Notes: generated from the sequence alone by a model not told the origin. A stretch of 64,000 bases of DNA from Oceanicola sp. 502str15 (GCF_024105635.1 NZ_WYDQ01000001.1:4030501-4094500), one strand, 5' to 3'; positions 1 to 8,106 are shown, counted from the stretch's first letter. Numbers and translations: made by a program.

Positions 1-393
1 CATCTGGGTCACGCGGTCCTGAAAGCGCTTCACCGCCGGGTTCAGCCGCTCGACGACATCGGTGCTTTCCACCACCTCGTTCTCGATCGCAACCACCCCG
101 TCGACCCGGGCCACGAGGTCGTTGAGCTGACGGGCCTTGGCGGCGTCCAGCGTGGTTCCGCGCAGGGTGACGATGCCGGATTTCACCGCGACGGTCACAT
201 CCTCGTAGCCCTCCAGCTCGCTCAGGATGGTGCGGATGCGCTGGGCAATCGCGGCATCCTGCTCGCGGCTCTCCTCCACGCCGATGGTGCCGGTGGGCTG
301 GGCCTCTGTGGTGTCCTGCGCGCGCGCCGTGGTGGCGGGCAGGGCGAGGGTGAGCGTGAGGGCAAGCAGCAGGAGGCGGAGGGCAAAGCGCAT
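1..393 (-). CDS. Exported BON-domain protein, probably N-terminus of an MscS-type mechanosensitive channel (partial)
   Basis: The first 131 codons are visible and the gene runs off the left edge. The protein starts with a clear signal peptide: hydrophobic Leu/Ala core, probable cleavage after ARA at residue 25. One BON domain follows at about residues 46-115, containing the GIVTLRG-type turn; BON domains bind lipid or the cell envelope. The last visible residues (NPAVKRFQDRVTQM) look like the linker before the membrane part of Rhodobacteraceae MscS-family proteins, which carry a periplasmic BON domain. The channel assignment is therefore inference. A free-standing periplasmic BON protein (OsmY-like) is the alternative. 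The signal peptide fixes the start. Confidence 0.6.
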   Translation of the reverse strand, partial: MRFALRLLLLALTLTLALPATTARAQDTTEAQPTGTIGVEESREQDAAIAQRIRTILSELEGYEDVTVAVKSGIVTLRGTTLDAAKARQLNDLVARVDGVVAIENEVVESTDVVERLNPAVKRFQDRVTQM

Positions 394-475
394 GTGGTCA
401 AATCCATCGGGATCAAATTTTCCCCATGGTAGGCGGCGCTTGCCGCGGGGAAAAGCCCCGTTCGCCCGCCCGCGC

Positions 476-1339
476 TCAGGCTTTGCGTTCGCGCCAGAGC
501 GTGAACACCCCGGCCGAGACCACGATGGCCGCCCCGAGGATCGTCGTGGGCGGCAGGATGTCGTTCCACAGCGCCACGCCGATGATCGAGGCAAAGACCA
601 GCTGGAAATAGGCAAAGGGCTGCACCGCGCTGGCCTCCGCCACCTCGTAGGTCTTGATCAGCAGCCAGTGCCCGGAGACGCCGGTCAGGCAAAGGCAGCT
701 CATCCAGAGCCATTCGGTCCCGGTCATCGGGGTCCACTGCCAGAGCGCGACGGCGGTCATCACCACCGCTCCGGTGGTGCCGGTGTAAAAGAAACTCGTC
801 GCCGTGGTGTCATAGCGTGAGGCGTAGCGCGTCAGCAGCCCGTAGAGCGCGAACATCAGCGCGCTGGCCAGCGCCATCAGCGAGGCGGGCGTGAATACGC
901 CAAAGCCGGGCCGCAGGATCACGAGAATGCCGCAAAACCCCACGCCCACCGCCGTCCACCGCCGCCAGCCCACCCTTTCGCCCAGCACCGGGCCGGAGAG
1001 GGCGGCGATGATCAGCGGGTAGCAGGCAAAGATCGCATGAGCCTCCACCAGCCCGAGCCAGACAAAGCTCTGCACCGCCACGCAGATCTCGGCGGCCAGC
1101 AACACGCCCCGGAAAATCTGCAGGAATGGCCGGTTCGAGCGGGCCGCCGCCTTCAGCCCGCCCTTGGCACGGGCGGCAATTGCAATGACGAAGGCCGCGA
1201 AGAACCAGTAGCGGATCATCACCACCATCATCACCGGGTAGATCTCGGACAGGTGGCGCGAAAGCCCGTCCTGCACCGCAAAGACAAAGGTGGTGGCGAT
1301 CATCAGAAGGATGCCGTTGGTCTGCGGGCTGCGCGTCAT
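476..1339 (-). CDS. DMT-superfamily (EamA) transporter
   Basis: A 287-aa, almost wholly hydrophobic protein with about ten membrane spans arranged as two EamA repeats, the standard size and layout of drug/metabolite exporters of the inner membrane. The N-terminal repeat begins near residue 8 and the second near residue 150. The substrate cannot be told from sequence. Its ATG overlaps the stop of mnmD in an ATGA tetramer, so the two are translationally coupled on the minus strand. The family is certain, the function is not. Confidence 0.8.
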   Translation of the reverse strand: MTRSPQTNGILLMIATTFVFAVQDGLSRHLSEIYPVMMVVMIRYWFFAAFVIAIAARAKGGLKAAARSNRPFLQIFRGVLLAAEICVAVQSFVWLGLVEAHAIFACYPLIIAALSGPVLGERVGWRRWTAVGVGFCGILVILRPGFGVFTPASLMALASALMFALYGLLTRYASRYDTTATSFFYTGTTGAVVMTAVALWQWTPMTGTEWLWMSCLCLTGVSGHWLLIKTYEVAEASAVQPFAYFQLVFASIIGVALWNDILPPTTILGAAIVVSAGVFTLWRERKA

Positions 1340-2019
1340 CTGTGGGGGCCTGTCGAAAGGGTGCCACGGCTCATGTGGCGCTTGCGGCCATACCCGGGCG
1401 CGCGGGCAACGTCAAAGCCCGCCGCCTCCAGGGCCCGGCGCACGTGGCCGGCGGCGGTGTAGGTGGCAAATGTGCCCCCCGGCGCGGTGTGGCGGGCGAC
1501 CTCGGCCATCAGCTCCGGCTCCCAGAGCTCGGGGTTCTTGGCCGGGGAGAATCCATCGAGAAACCACGCATCGGCGCGGCCCGTCCAGTCGGGCAGGGTG
1601 GTGCGCGCATCCCCGGCGATCACCTCCGCCTCCAGCCCCGGCGCGGAAAACCTGCCGCCCGCCTCGGGCCAGCCCGCCACCAGCGCCTCCGCCAGCTCGG
1701 GGAAGGCCGGGGCGAAGGGCTCCAGCGCCCGCGCCGCCTCTGCCGCGCTCATCGGAAAACCTTCAAACCCAGTGTAGCGCACCGCCACCCCCGCCTCCCG
1801 CGCCGCCTGCCAGAATGCCAGCAGGTTCAGCCCGGTGCCAAACCCCAGCTCGCCCACATGAAAGCCCTCGCACAGCCGCCCGGGCAGCCCGTTGCCCGCC
1901 AGAAAGGTGTGCCGGGTCTCGGCCAGCCCGTTCTCCAGCGAGAAATAGGGATCGTCGAAGCGGGTGGAGACGGGGGTGCCATTGTCGCGCCATGCGAGCT
2001 GGGCGGGATGGTGGTGCAT
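1336..2019 (-). CDS. mnmD: tRNA 5-methylaminomethyl-2-thiouridine(34) methyltransferase, stand-alone MnmD
   Basis: A 227-aa SAM-dependent methyltransferase that would complete the mnm5s2U34 wobble modification of tRNAs. Family hallmarks are FDDPYFS at residues 21-27, the SAM loop GELGFGTGLN at 56-65, and DGFSPAKNPELW near residue 160. It corresponds to the methyltransferase half of E. coli MnmC. The start chosen (MHHHP) lies just before the conserved N-terminus; longer frames upstream would run into the divergent FAD gene. The FAD oxidoreductase half is encoded separately, divergently, about 50 bp away. Confidence 0.88.
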   Translation of the reverse strand: MHHHPAQLAWRDNGTPVSTRFDDPYFSLENGLAETRHTFLAGNGLPGRLCEGFHVGELGFGTGLNLLAFWQAAREAGVAVRYTGFEGFPMSAAEAARALEPFAPAFPELAEALVAGWPEAGGRFSAPGLEAEVIAGDARTTLPDWTGRADAWFLDGFSPAKNPELWEPELMAEVARHTAPGGTFATYTAAGHVRRALEAAGFDVARAPGYGRKRHMSRGTLSTGPHR

Positions 2020-2068
2020 CGGGGGATGGCCTATGAGTTCGGGCGGAGAATGGCGGCGGGGCCGGGGG

Positions 2069-3103
2069 ATGTCCATGGCAGAGATCACAGTGCGCGGAGC
2101 CGGAGTTTTCGGCCTCTCGGTGGCCTGGGAATGCGCCCGGCGCGGCGCTTCGGTGCGGCTGATCGAAAGCCGCGCCGTCGGGGCAGGCAGCTCGGGCGGG
2201 GTGGTCGGCGCGCTTGCGCCCCACGTGCCCGAAAACTGGAACCCCAAGAAGGCCTTCCAGCTCGAAAGCCTGCTCGCGGCCGAGCGCTTCTGGGCGCAGG
2301 TGCAGGCGGCGGGCGGGGTCGATCCCGGCTATGGCCGCACCGGCCGGGTGCAGCCCGTGGCTCCCGGCGGCGAGGATCTGGCCCGCGCCCGCGAGGCCGG
2401 TGCCGCACAGCTCTGGCAAGGCCGCGCCGAATGGCGCGTGGTCAGCACGCCTCCCGCCTTCGCCCCCGCCTCCCCCACCGGCCTCTATGTGGCCGACACC
2501 CTCTCGGCCCGGCTCCACCCGGCCCGCGCCTGCGCGGCGCTGGCCGCTGCGTTTACAGCGCTGGGCGGCGAGATTGTCATCGGCGAGGCGGCGGAGCAGG
2601 GCCCGGTGATCTGGGCCACCGGCGCGTCCGGGCTCGAGGCGCTCTCGCAGGGCAGACCGCGCGTCGCGGGGCAGGGGATCAAGGGGCAGGCCGCGCTTCT
2701 GGGCTTCGATGCCGGCCCGTCCGCCCCGCAGCTCTTCGCCGAGGGCCTCCACATCATCCCCCACGCCGATGGCACCACCGCCATCGGCTCCAGCACCGAG
2801 CGGGAGTTCGACGGGCTGGAAACAGACTCCCAGCTCGACGCGCTGATCGACAAGGCCCGCGCCCTCGTGCCCGCGCTGGCCGAGGCCCCCGTGCTCGCCC
2901 GCTGGGCAGGCCTGCGCCCCCGCGCGCGCAGCCGCGCGCCGATCCTCGGGCCATGGCCGGGCCGCGACGGGCATTTCATCGCCAACGGCGGCTTCAAGAT
3001 CGGCTTCGGCATGGCCCCCGGCGTGGCGCAGGTCATGGCCGACCTCGTCCTCGACGGGCACGACACCATCCCCGAAGGCTTCCACGTCGAAGACAGCCTG
3101 TAG
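2069..3103 (+). CDS. FAD-dependent oxidoreductase of the DAO/MnmC(o) type
   Basis: A 344-aa DAO-family flavoprotein with the Rossmann motif GAGVFG at residues 10-15 and a C-terminal segment (NGGFKIGFGMAPG) that closes the FAD site. In MnmC the equivalent domain demodifies cmnm5U to nm5U before methylation. Its position, divergent from and about 50 bp from mnmD, suggests that role, but homologous amine oxidases exist. The start could be the ATG at 2069 or 2075; both follow a G-rich Shine-Dalgarno-like stretch. The TAG stop is part of a palindromic repeat (3100-3121). Confidence 0.7.
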   Translation: MSMAEITVRGAGVFGLSVAWECARRGASVRLIESRAVGAGSSGGVVGALAPHVPENWNPKKAFQLESLLAAERFWAQVQAAGGVDPGYGRTGRVQPVAPGGEDLARAREAGAAQLWQGRAEWRVVSTPPAFAPASPTGLYVADTLSARLHPARACAALAAAFTALGGEIVIGEAAEQGPVIWATGASGLEALSQGRPRVAGQGIKGQAALLGFDAGPSAPQLFAEGLHIIPHADGTTAIGSSTEREFDGLETDSQLDALIDKARALVPALAEAPVLARWAGLRPRARSRAPILGPWPGRDGHFIANGGFKIGFGMAPGVAQVMADLVLDGHDTIPEGFHVEDSL

Positions 3104-3121
3104 GGCGGGACTTGTCCCGCC
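3100..3121 (+). repeat. GTAGGGCGGGAC palindromic repeat, copy 1
   Basis: GTAG is followed by the perfect hairpin GGCGGGAC-TT-GTCCCGCC. Copies in the opposite orientation lie at 3606-3627 and 32934-32955, and related GTAGGGTGGG forms at 7991 and 16031. The TAG inside the element is the stop codon of the upstream FAD oxidoreductase gene. It may act as a transcript-end hairpin or a REP-like element. Confidence 0.75.
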
Positions 3122-3155
3122 GCGCGGCGGCGCGGCAACGCGGCGCCACAAATTG

Positions 3156-3170
3156 TTAACGAAAGGTTAA
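3156..3170 (+). promoter_or_regulatory. Candidate CtrA binding site (TTAA-N7-TTAA)
   Basis: The sequence TTAACGAAAGGTTAA matches the full alphaproteobacterial CtrA box, two TTAA half-sites seven bases apart. It lies 43 bp before the ATG of the 125-aa unknown gene at 3213, where a promoter would be. This is a motif match only. Confidence 0.45.
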
Positions 3171-3212
3171 CATCACCTCCGCACGACCCTATCTTTCCCC
3201 CACGAGGGACAG

Positions 3213-3590
3213 ATGAACGAACTGGCATTCGCAGCAATCTATTGCGCCCTCGTGGCGGGCGGGGAGACGGAAGTCTCCCATGCCTACAACGTCGGCTACG
3301 ACCTCAACTACATCCGCGTCGACTGCGAAACCGACGACACCGTCATCGAGCTCGGGCTCGACAAGCGCAGCTCCATCGACAGCCTGCACCAGGCCGTCTT
3401 CGCCGCCTCCCTCACCGGAAAGCAGCCCATGGTGGTGATGATCGACACCGACCGGCGCGAAGACCGCTACGAGTTCCAGGTGCGCACCGTCGCCCAGCGC
3501 CTCGGGGTCGACTACCGGGTGATCGACGCCAACTGGCTCATCCGCTGGCAGATGACCCAATACCTGCGCAACTACCCCCGCGGCTCCTGA
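3213..3590 (+). CDS. Conserved protein of unknown function (125 aa)
   Basis: I do not recognise a named family. The protein is acidic, soluble, 125 aa, with no signal peptide or membrane span. It looks like a compact alpha/beta fold, with a hydrophobic strand (PMVVMIDTD) followed by a charged stretch and a second half containing RLGVDYRVIDANW. The ATG follows GAGGGACAG, a reasonable Shine-Dalgarno sequence. The gene stands alone, with a CtrA-type box upstream and inverted copies of a palindromic repeat on both sides. It is probably a real gene because of its RBS and normal composition. Confidence 0.7.
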   Translation: MNELAFAAIYCALVAGGETEVSHAYNVGYDLNYIRVDCETDDTVIELGLDKRSSIDSLHQAVFAASLTGKQPMVVMIDTDRREDRYEFQVRTVAQRLGVDYRVIDANWLIRWQMTQYLRNYPRGS

Positions 3591-3605
3591 GTCGCCAGGG
3601 TGGGC

Positions 3606-3627
3606 GGCGGGACAAGTCCCGCCCTAC
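3606..3627 (-). repeat. GTAGGGCGGGAC palindromic repeat, copy 2
   Basis: GGCGGGAC-AA-GTCCCGCC then CTAC, the reverse complement of copy 1. It sits between the convergent 125-aa gene and the glutathionyl-hydroquinone reductase gene and could terminate both. Confidence 0.75.
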
Positions 3628-3641
3628 CCACGCCGCACCGC

Positions 3642-4643
3642 TCACGCCGCCTTCAGCGCCTCGCGCCCATGCGGGGCGGTCCAGTCCAGCACCGGGTTGA
3701 TCGGGATGATCCGATGCGGGTTCACCGTGTCGTGGCTGTAGTGGTAGTGGCGGATGTAATGCGCGGGCACCACCGTCGCGGCCACGCCGGGTTGCTGGTA
3801 GAGCTCGCGGGCATAGCCCCAGAGGTTGGGCATCTCGCGCAGGAAGTTGCGGTTGCACTTGAAATGCGTGTGGTAAACCTCGTCGAAGCGCACCAGCGTG
3901 GTGAACAGCCGCCAATCCGCCTCGGTGATCTGCCCGCCCACGAGGTAGCGCTGCTTCGCCAGCCGCGCGTCCAGCCAGTCGAGGCTCTCAAACAGCGGAT
4001 GGATCGCGGCGTCATAGGCCTCCTGCGTGGTGGCAAACCCGGCCTTGTAAACCCCGTTGTTCACCGTGTCGTAGACCCGCTCGTTCACCTCTTCGATCTC
4101 GCCGCGCAGCGCCTCGGGCCAGTAATCATCGGTATTGCCGGTGATCCCGTCGAAGGCCGAATTGAACATGCGGATGATCTCGGCGCTCTCGTTGCTCACG
4201 ATTGTATCGCGCTGGGTGTCATAGAGCACCGGCACCGTCACCCGCCCGCTCATCTTCGGGTCCACATGGGTATAGACCTGCCACATGTAGTCCTTGCCAA
4301 GGAGCCCGTCGCCGGTGGCCCCGGCAAAATCCGAGCGGAACTCCCAGCCGTTTTCCAGCATGTCCGGGTGCACGACCGACACGGCGATATGCGCCTCCAG
4401 CCCCTTCAGCGCCCGGAAGATCAGCGTACGATGCGCCCATGGGCAGGCCAGCGACACGTAGAGATGGTAGCGCCCGCTCTCGGCGGCAAACCCGCCTTCG
4501 CCCGAGGGCCCGGCAGAGCCATCCGCCGTCACCCAGTTGCGAAACCCGGAGGTCGAGCGCACGAACTTTCCGCCGCTCTCCTTGGTGTCATACCATTCGT
4601 CTTTCCAGACGCCTTCAACCAGACGGCCCATGCTGTTCTCCAT
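3642..4643 (-). CDS. yqjG: Glutathionyl-hydroquinone reductase (Xi-class glutathione transferase, YqjG/PcpF type)
   Basis: This enzyme reduces glutathionyl-(hydro)quinones using glutathione through a catalytic Cys. The family motif CPWAH begins at residue 67 (CPWA 67-70), inside the thioredoxin-like N-domain. The all-helical GST C-domain follows, with the typical LVGGQITEADWRLF segment. Length (333 aa, or 329 if translation begins at the second Met, MGRLVEG) matches the family. It is monocistronic and divergent from the gene at 4844. Confidence 0.85.
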   Translation of the reverse strand: MENSMGRLVEGVWKDEWYDTKESGGKFVRSTSGFRNWVTADGSAGPSGEGGFAAESGRYHLYVSLACPWAHRTLIFRALKGLEAHIAVSVVHPDMLENGWEFRSDFAGATGDGLLGKDYMWQVYTHVDPKMSGRVTVPVLYDTQRDTIVSNESAEIIRMFNSAFDGITGNTDDYWPEALRGEIEEVNERVYDTVNNGVYKAGFATTQEAYDAAIHPLFESLDWLDARLAKQRYLVGGQITEADWRLFTTLVRFDEVYHTHFKCNRNFLREMPNLWGYARELYQQPGVAATVVPAHYIRHYHYSHDTVNPHRIIPINPVLDWTAPHGREALKAA

Positions 4644-4789
4644 TCCTGTGCTGCCACGGATATAGCCTCTGTGCGCTCCTTGCGAAACTTGCGCGACAAG
4701 AGGGTATTCTGTGCATTCCTGCGGTGGAACCGCCAGCGTTGCCGATGAGTTTCAAACTAAAGTCGTTGGTCGCCGCCAAAACGTTAACC

Positions 4790-4818
4790 TTGACGTCACC
4801 CGATTCGGTCACAATGCT
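4790..4818 (+). promoter_or_regulatory. Candidate sigma-70 promoter
   Basis: TTGACG at 4790-4795 and AATGCT at 4813-4818 are 17 bp apart and end 25 bp before the start codon of the 116-aa gene. The -35 is good and the -10 is weak. Confidence 0.4.
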
Positions 4819-4843
4819 CATGCGCCAAGAGTGGAGCTGCCAA

Positions 4844-5194
4844 ATGTCTGATTTCCTGCCACAATCGGTCCGAGAGGGTCTGGAGGCCGCACGCCGCGAG
4901 GCGGAGCGCCGCAAGAGCCGTCTGAAAGTTCGCGATGGCGACGACACCTACCAGGTGCTGCGGTTCTGGACCAAGGGCTTTGCCCTCGCAGCCGATCCCG
5001 CGCCCAACCTGCGCGGGTTGGTCGACCTCTTCGAGGGCGAGCGCCACCTCTACCAGTGCCTCATCGTGAACAGCCGCGAAGAGGCGGGCGAGCGGATCTT
5101 CGAGTTCAAACGTTCCACCGCCGCCAGCGATTCCGCCCCGCTCGACTTCGAGCGCCGCAGCGATGCACCGGTGGGCTACCTTCCCAGCAGCTAG
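4844..5194 (+). CDS. Conserved protein of unknown function (116 aa)
   Basis: Not a family I can name. The protein has a charged helical start (residues 8-26, rich in Arg/Glu/Lys), then a region with short beta-type segments (YQVLRFW, ALAAD) and a C-terminal tail ending YLPSS. It has no signal peptide or membrane span. The ATG at 4844 has GGAG 7 bp upstream. An in-frame ATG at 4814 lies too close to, or within, the predicted promoter and is less likely. The gene is flanked by divergent and convergent genes, so it is probably monocistronic. Confidence 0.65.
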   Translation: MSDFLPQSVREGLEAARREAERRKSRLKVRDGDDTYQVLRFWTKGFALAADPAPNLRGLVDLFEGERHLYQCLIVNSREEAGERIFEFKRSTAASDSAPLDFERRSDAPVGYLPSS

Positions 5195-5233
5195 GCCAGG
5201 GGCAGGGTCTCTCCTGCCGCCCGGCCCGCCGTT

Positions 5234-6406
5234 CTATTGCAGGTCGCCAAACGCCGCCTGCAACCGCTCCACCGCCTCGGCCACCCGCGCCCGCGGCGTG
5301 GCAATGTTGAACCGCAAAAAGCTCTCGCCGCCCTTGCCGAAGGTCGGCCCGTGGTTCACCGCGATCTTCGCATCCTTCTCCACCCGCGCGGCAAACTCGG
5401 CCGGCGCCATCCCGGTGCCGTCGAAATCCACCCAGCTCAGGTAGGTCGCCTCCAGCGGCATCGAGGCCAGCCCCGGGATCTCCGCGATCCCGGCGTCAAA
5501 CACCTTCCGGTTTCCGTCGAGATAGGCACAGAGCGCATCCACCCACTCCGCGCCCTCGGGCGAATAGGCGGCCTCGGCCATGAACAGCCCGAAGGAGTTG
5601 GGCGACAGCCCCAGCGCCGCCATCTTCTTGGCAAACCGCGCCCGCAGCGCCTCGTCCGGGATGATGACATTGCCGGTATGGGCACCCGCGATGTTGAAGG
5701 TCTTGGTGGTCGAGCTCATCATCACCAGCCGGTCTTCCACGCCCTCGATCAGCGCCATCGGCACATGTTTCTGGCCGGGCATCAGCAGGTCGTGGTGGAT
5801 CTCGTCCGACACCAGCACCAGGTCATGGCGCCTGGCAAAGGCGGCCACGCCCTCGAGCTCGGCCCGGGTCCAGACCCGCCCGCCCGGATTGTGCGGCGAG
5901 CAGAGCACCAGCATCTTCGCGCCGCTGCCCTCCATCTGCGCGTCCCAGGCGTCGAAATCCATCTCGTAGCGGCCCTCCCGCAGCGCCAGCGGGCACTCCA
6001 CCACCCTGCGCCCGGCCGCCTCGATGACCCGCGCAAAGGCATGGTAGACCGGCGTCATCAGCACCACCCCGTCGCCGGGGTCGCTGAAGGCATCGACGCA
6101 GACCGCGGTGCCGTTCACCAACCCGTGGGTGGTGAAGATCCAGCCGTCCTCCACCGTCCAGCCATGGCGCTCGGCCAGCCACCAGCGGATGGCCGCCTTG
6201 TAGCCCGAGTCGTCGCCGTAATAGCCGTAGAGCCCGTGGCCGATCATCTCTTCCAGCGCGCCCTGCACGCAGGCGGGCGGGCGAAAGTCCATGTCGGCCA
6301 CCCACATCGGCAACCCGCCGTCGGCGGGCACGCCGTAAATCTTTTCCATCATGTCCCACTTGGCCGAGTGGGTGCCGCGCCGGTCGATGATCTCGTCGAA
6401 ATTCAT
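5234..6406 (-). CDS. MalY/PatB-type PLP-dependent C-S lyase / aminotransferase
   Basis: A 390-aa fold-type I PLP enzyme. Its closest functional class is the MalY/PatB cystathionine beta-lyases, which release thiol, ammonia and pyruvate. The PLP-binding lysine is K235 in SSTTKTFNIAG, and the residue facing the pyridine nitrogen is D201 in SDEIHHD. The N-terminal GTHSAKWD segment is typical of the MalY group. In marine relatives such lyases act on sulfur amino acids, but the substrate here is not shown. The gene is divergent from def with a 94-bp gap. Confidence 0.82.
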   Translation of the reverse strand: MNFDEIIDRRGTHSAKWDMMEKIYGVPADGGLPMWVADMDFRPPACVQGALEEMIGHGLYGYYGDDSGYKAAIRWWLAERHGWTVEDGWIFTTHGLVNGTAVCVDAFSDPGDGVVLMTPVYHAFARVIEAAGRRVVECPLALREGRYEMDFDAWDAQMEGSGAKMLVLCSPHNPGGRVWTRAELEGVAAFARRHDLVLVSDEIHHDLLMPGQKHVPMALIEGVEDRLVMMSSTTKTFNIAGAHTGNVIIPDEALRARFAKKMAALGLSPNSFGLFMAEAAYSPEGAEWVDALCAYLDGNRKVFDAGIAEIPGLASMPLEATYLSWVDFDGTGMAPAEFAARVEKDAKIAVNHGPTFGKGGESFLRFNIATPRARVAEAVERLQAAFGDLQ

Positions 6407-6500
6407 GGGAAGGCTCCTTGCTTGCGCCCGAAACTAGCGCAGCGTCTTCCGGGCGCAACCCATGTTGCACAGCGCCCCCGCCTGTCCTAAATCCCCTCCC

Positions 6501-7022
6501 ATGGCATTGCGTGACATTCTCATCCATCCCGACCCGCGGCTCAAAAAGCCCGCCGACCCGGTGACAGACTTCGACAAGGAGCTGCACCGGCTGGCCGACG
6601 ACATGCTCGAAACCATGTACGAGGCCCCCGGCATCGGGCTGGCCGCACCCCAGATCGCCGAGATGCAGCGCATTCTGGTGATGGATTGCGTCAAGGACGA
6701 AGAGGCCGAACCCCGCCCGATGGTGCTGATCAACCCCCAGGTCGTCTGGTCGTCGGAGGAGAAGAACGTCTACGAGGAAGGCTGCCTCTCGATCCCCGAC
6801 CAATACGCCGATGTCACCCGCCCCGCCGAGGTGAAGGTGCGCTGGCAGGGCCTCGACGGCACCGCGCAGGAAGAGCAGTTCTCCGGCCTCTGGGCCACCT
6901 GCGTCCAGCACGAGATAGACCACCTCAACGGCAAGCTCTTCATTGATTACCTCGGCCCGATGAAGCGCCAGATGATCACCCGCAAGATGCAGAAACTGAA
7001 GCGCGAGCAGGCCCGTGCCTGA
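6501..7022 (+). CDS. def: Peptide deformylase (main copy)
   Basis: Removes the N-formyl group from nascent proteins, using a bound metal (usually Fe2+). All three motifs are intact: GIGLAAPQ (44-51), EGCLS (93-97, metal Cys) and HEIDH (137-141, two His ligands and catalytic Glu). The 173-aa length is normal. The start is the ATG before ALRDILIHPD, the conserved N-terminus. It is the first of three tandem paralogues, followed by fmt, which adds the formyl group to Met-tRNA. Confidence 0.96.
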   Translation: MALRDILIHPDPRLKKPADPVTDFDKELHRLADDMLETMYEAPGIGLAAPQIAEMQRILVMDCVKDEEAEPRPMVLINPQVVWSSEEKNVYEEGCLSIPDQYADVTRPAEVKVRWQGLDGTAQEEQFSGLWATCVQHEIDHLNGKLFIDYLGPMKRQMITRKMQKLKREQARA

Positions 7023-7031
7023 ACCCCGCCC

Positions 7032-7496
7032 ATGAGCGTGCTGCCCGTCGTGCTCTGGCCCGATGCGCGGCTCAAGCAGGTCTGCGCGCCGGTCGCGGGC
7101 GAGGACATGGCCGCGCTGGCCGCCGACATGCTCGACACCATGTATGCCGCGCCCGGTCGCGGGCTCGCCGGCCCGCAGGTCGGCGTGATGCGCCGCATCT
7201 TCGTCATGGACGCCGGCTGGAAACAGGGCACCCCGAGCCCCCGCATCTGCCTCGACCCGGTGATCACGCCGCTCGGCGACGACCTGGCCACCATGGAAGA
7301 GGGCTGCCTCTCCATCCCCGACCGCCCGGTGCGCATGACCCGCCCGGCCCGCGTCCGTCTCGACTACACCGACGAAACCGGCACCGCCCGCAGCATCGAG
7401 CTGTCCGGCGCCGAGGCCGCCATCGCACAGCACGAGGCCGACCATCTCGACGGCAGGCTCATCATCGACGACCAGCCCGAGCCCTTCCCGGCATGA
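7032..7496 (+). CDS. Peptide deformylase paralogue 2
   Basis: A 154-aa deformylase-family protein 10 bp downstream of def. The metal-site motifs are intact (EGCLS 90-94, HEADH 134-138). The first motif is GRGLAGPQ rather than GxGLAAPQ, with an Ala-to-Gly change beside the substrate pocket. The C-terminal helix is shorter than in the first copy. It is probably an active enzyme, perhaps with a changed substrate preference. Its end overlaps the start of the third copy by 4 nt. Confidence 0.88.
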   Translation: MSVLPVVLWPDARLKQVCAPVAGEDMAALAADMLDTMYAAPGRGLAGPQVGVMRRIFVMDAGWKQGTPSPRICLDPVITPLGDDLATMEEGCLSIPDRPVRMTRPARVRLDYTDETGTARSIELSGAEAAIAQHEADHLDGRLIIDDQPEPFPA

Positions 7497-7984
7497 GCGC
7501 CCGCCCCCTCATCCCCTGGCCCGACAGGCGCCTGCAAACCGCCGCCGCGCCGGTGGGCGAGATCACCGACGAGATCCGCGCCATCTGGGACGAGATGGTC
7601 GAGGTGATGGAGGCCATGCCCGGCTACGGCCTCGCCGCGCCCCAGCTCGGCGTCATGCTCCGCCTCGCCGTGGTCGATTGCTCCAAGGCCCGCGGGCAGG
7701 TCGTGCGCCTCGCCGACCCCGAGATCACCATGGCCTCCGAAGAGCTGTTTTCCTGGGAGGAGGCCAGCCCCAACCTCCCCGGCGCCTCCGCCAGGCTGTC
7801 GCGCCCCGCCCGCGTGGCCGTGGCCTATACCGACGAAAGCGGCGCGCGGGTCGAGAAGAAGTTCGAAGACCTCTGGGCCACCTCCGTCCAGCACCAGATC
7901 GACCATCTGAACGGCCGCATGTTCTTCGACAACCTCAGCCGCACCAAGCGCCAGATGCTGCTGAAGAAGGCCACCAGGCGCTGA
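7493..7984 (+). CDS. Degenerate peptide deformylase paralogue 3 (catalytic residues lost)
   Basis: A full-length 163-aa deformylase fold with GYGLAAPQ (44-51) retained. The EGCLS motif is replaced by EASPN at 90-94 (metal-binding Cys lost), and HExDH reads HQIDH at 134-138 (catalytic Glu replaced by Gln). The reading frame is open, the start overlaps the previous gene (ATGA), and the C-terminal helix is kept, so this is a maintained gene and not debris. It is unlikely to deformylate. It may bind peptides or ribosomes, or modulate its neighbours. Confidence 0.85.
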   Translation: MSARPLIPWPDRRLQTAAAPVGEITDEIRAIWDEMVEVMEAMPGYGLAAPQLGVMLRLAVVDCSKARGQVVRLADPEITMASEELFSWEEASPNLPGASARLSRPARVAVAYTDESGARVEKKFEDLWATSVQHQIDHLNGRMFFDNLSRTKRQMLLKKATRR

Positions 7985-7990
7985 CGCCCC

Positions 7991-8011
7991 GTAGGGTGGG
8001 TGAAACCCACC
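7991..8011 (+). repeat. GTAGGGTGGG palindromic repeat, copy 3
   Basis: GTAGG followed by the hairpin GGTGGGT-GAA-ACCCACC. It lies just after the third deformylase stop and within the 122-bp gap before fmt. It belongs to the same broad family as the elements at 3100, 3606, 16031 and 32934. Confidence 0.65.
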
Positions 8012-8106
8012 ACCCCGGCACCTGCGCCGCCCGCAGCCGCAAGACGCCACCCCCTACACCCCACCCCTTCCAGATGCTAAAGCCTCCCCCAAAAGGAGCC
8101 CCGCCA

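Noticed and set aside
1342..3159. Long plus-strand frame crossing mnmD and the FAD gene
   Set aside because: Arg/Pro/Gly-rich shadow; both real genes have clear motifs in other frames.
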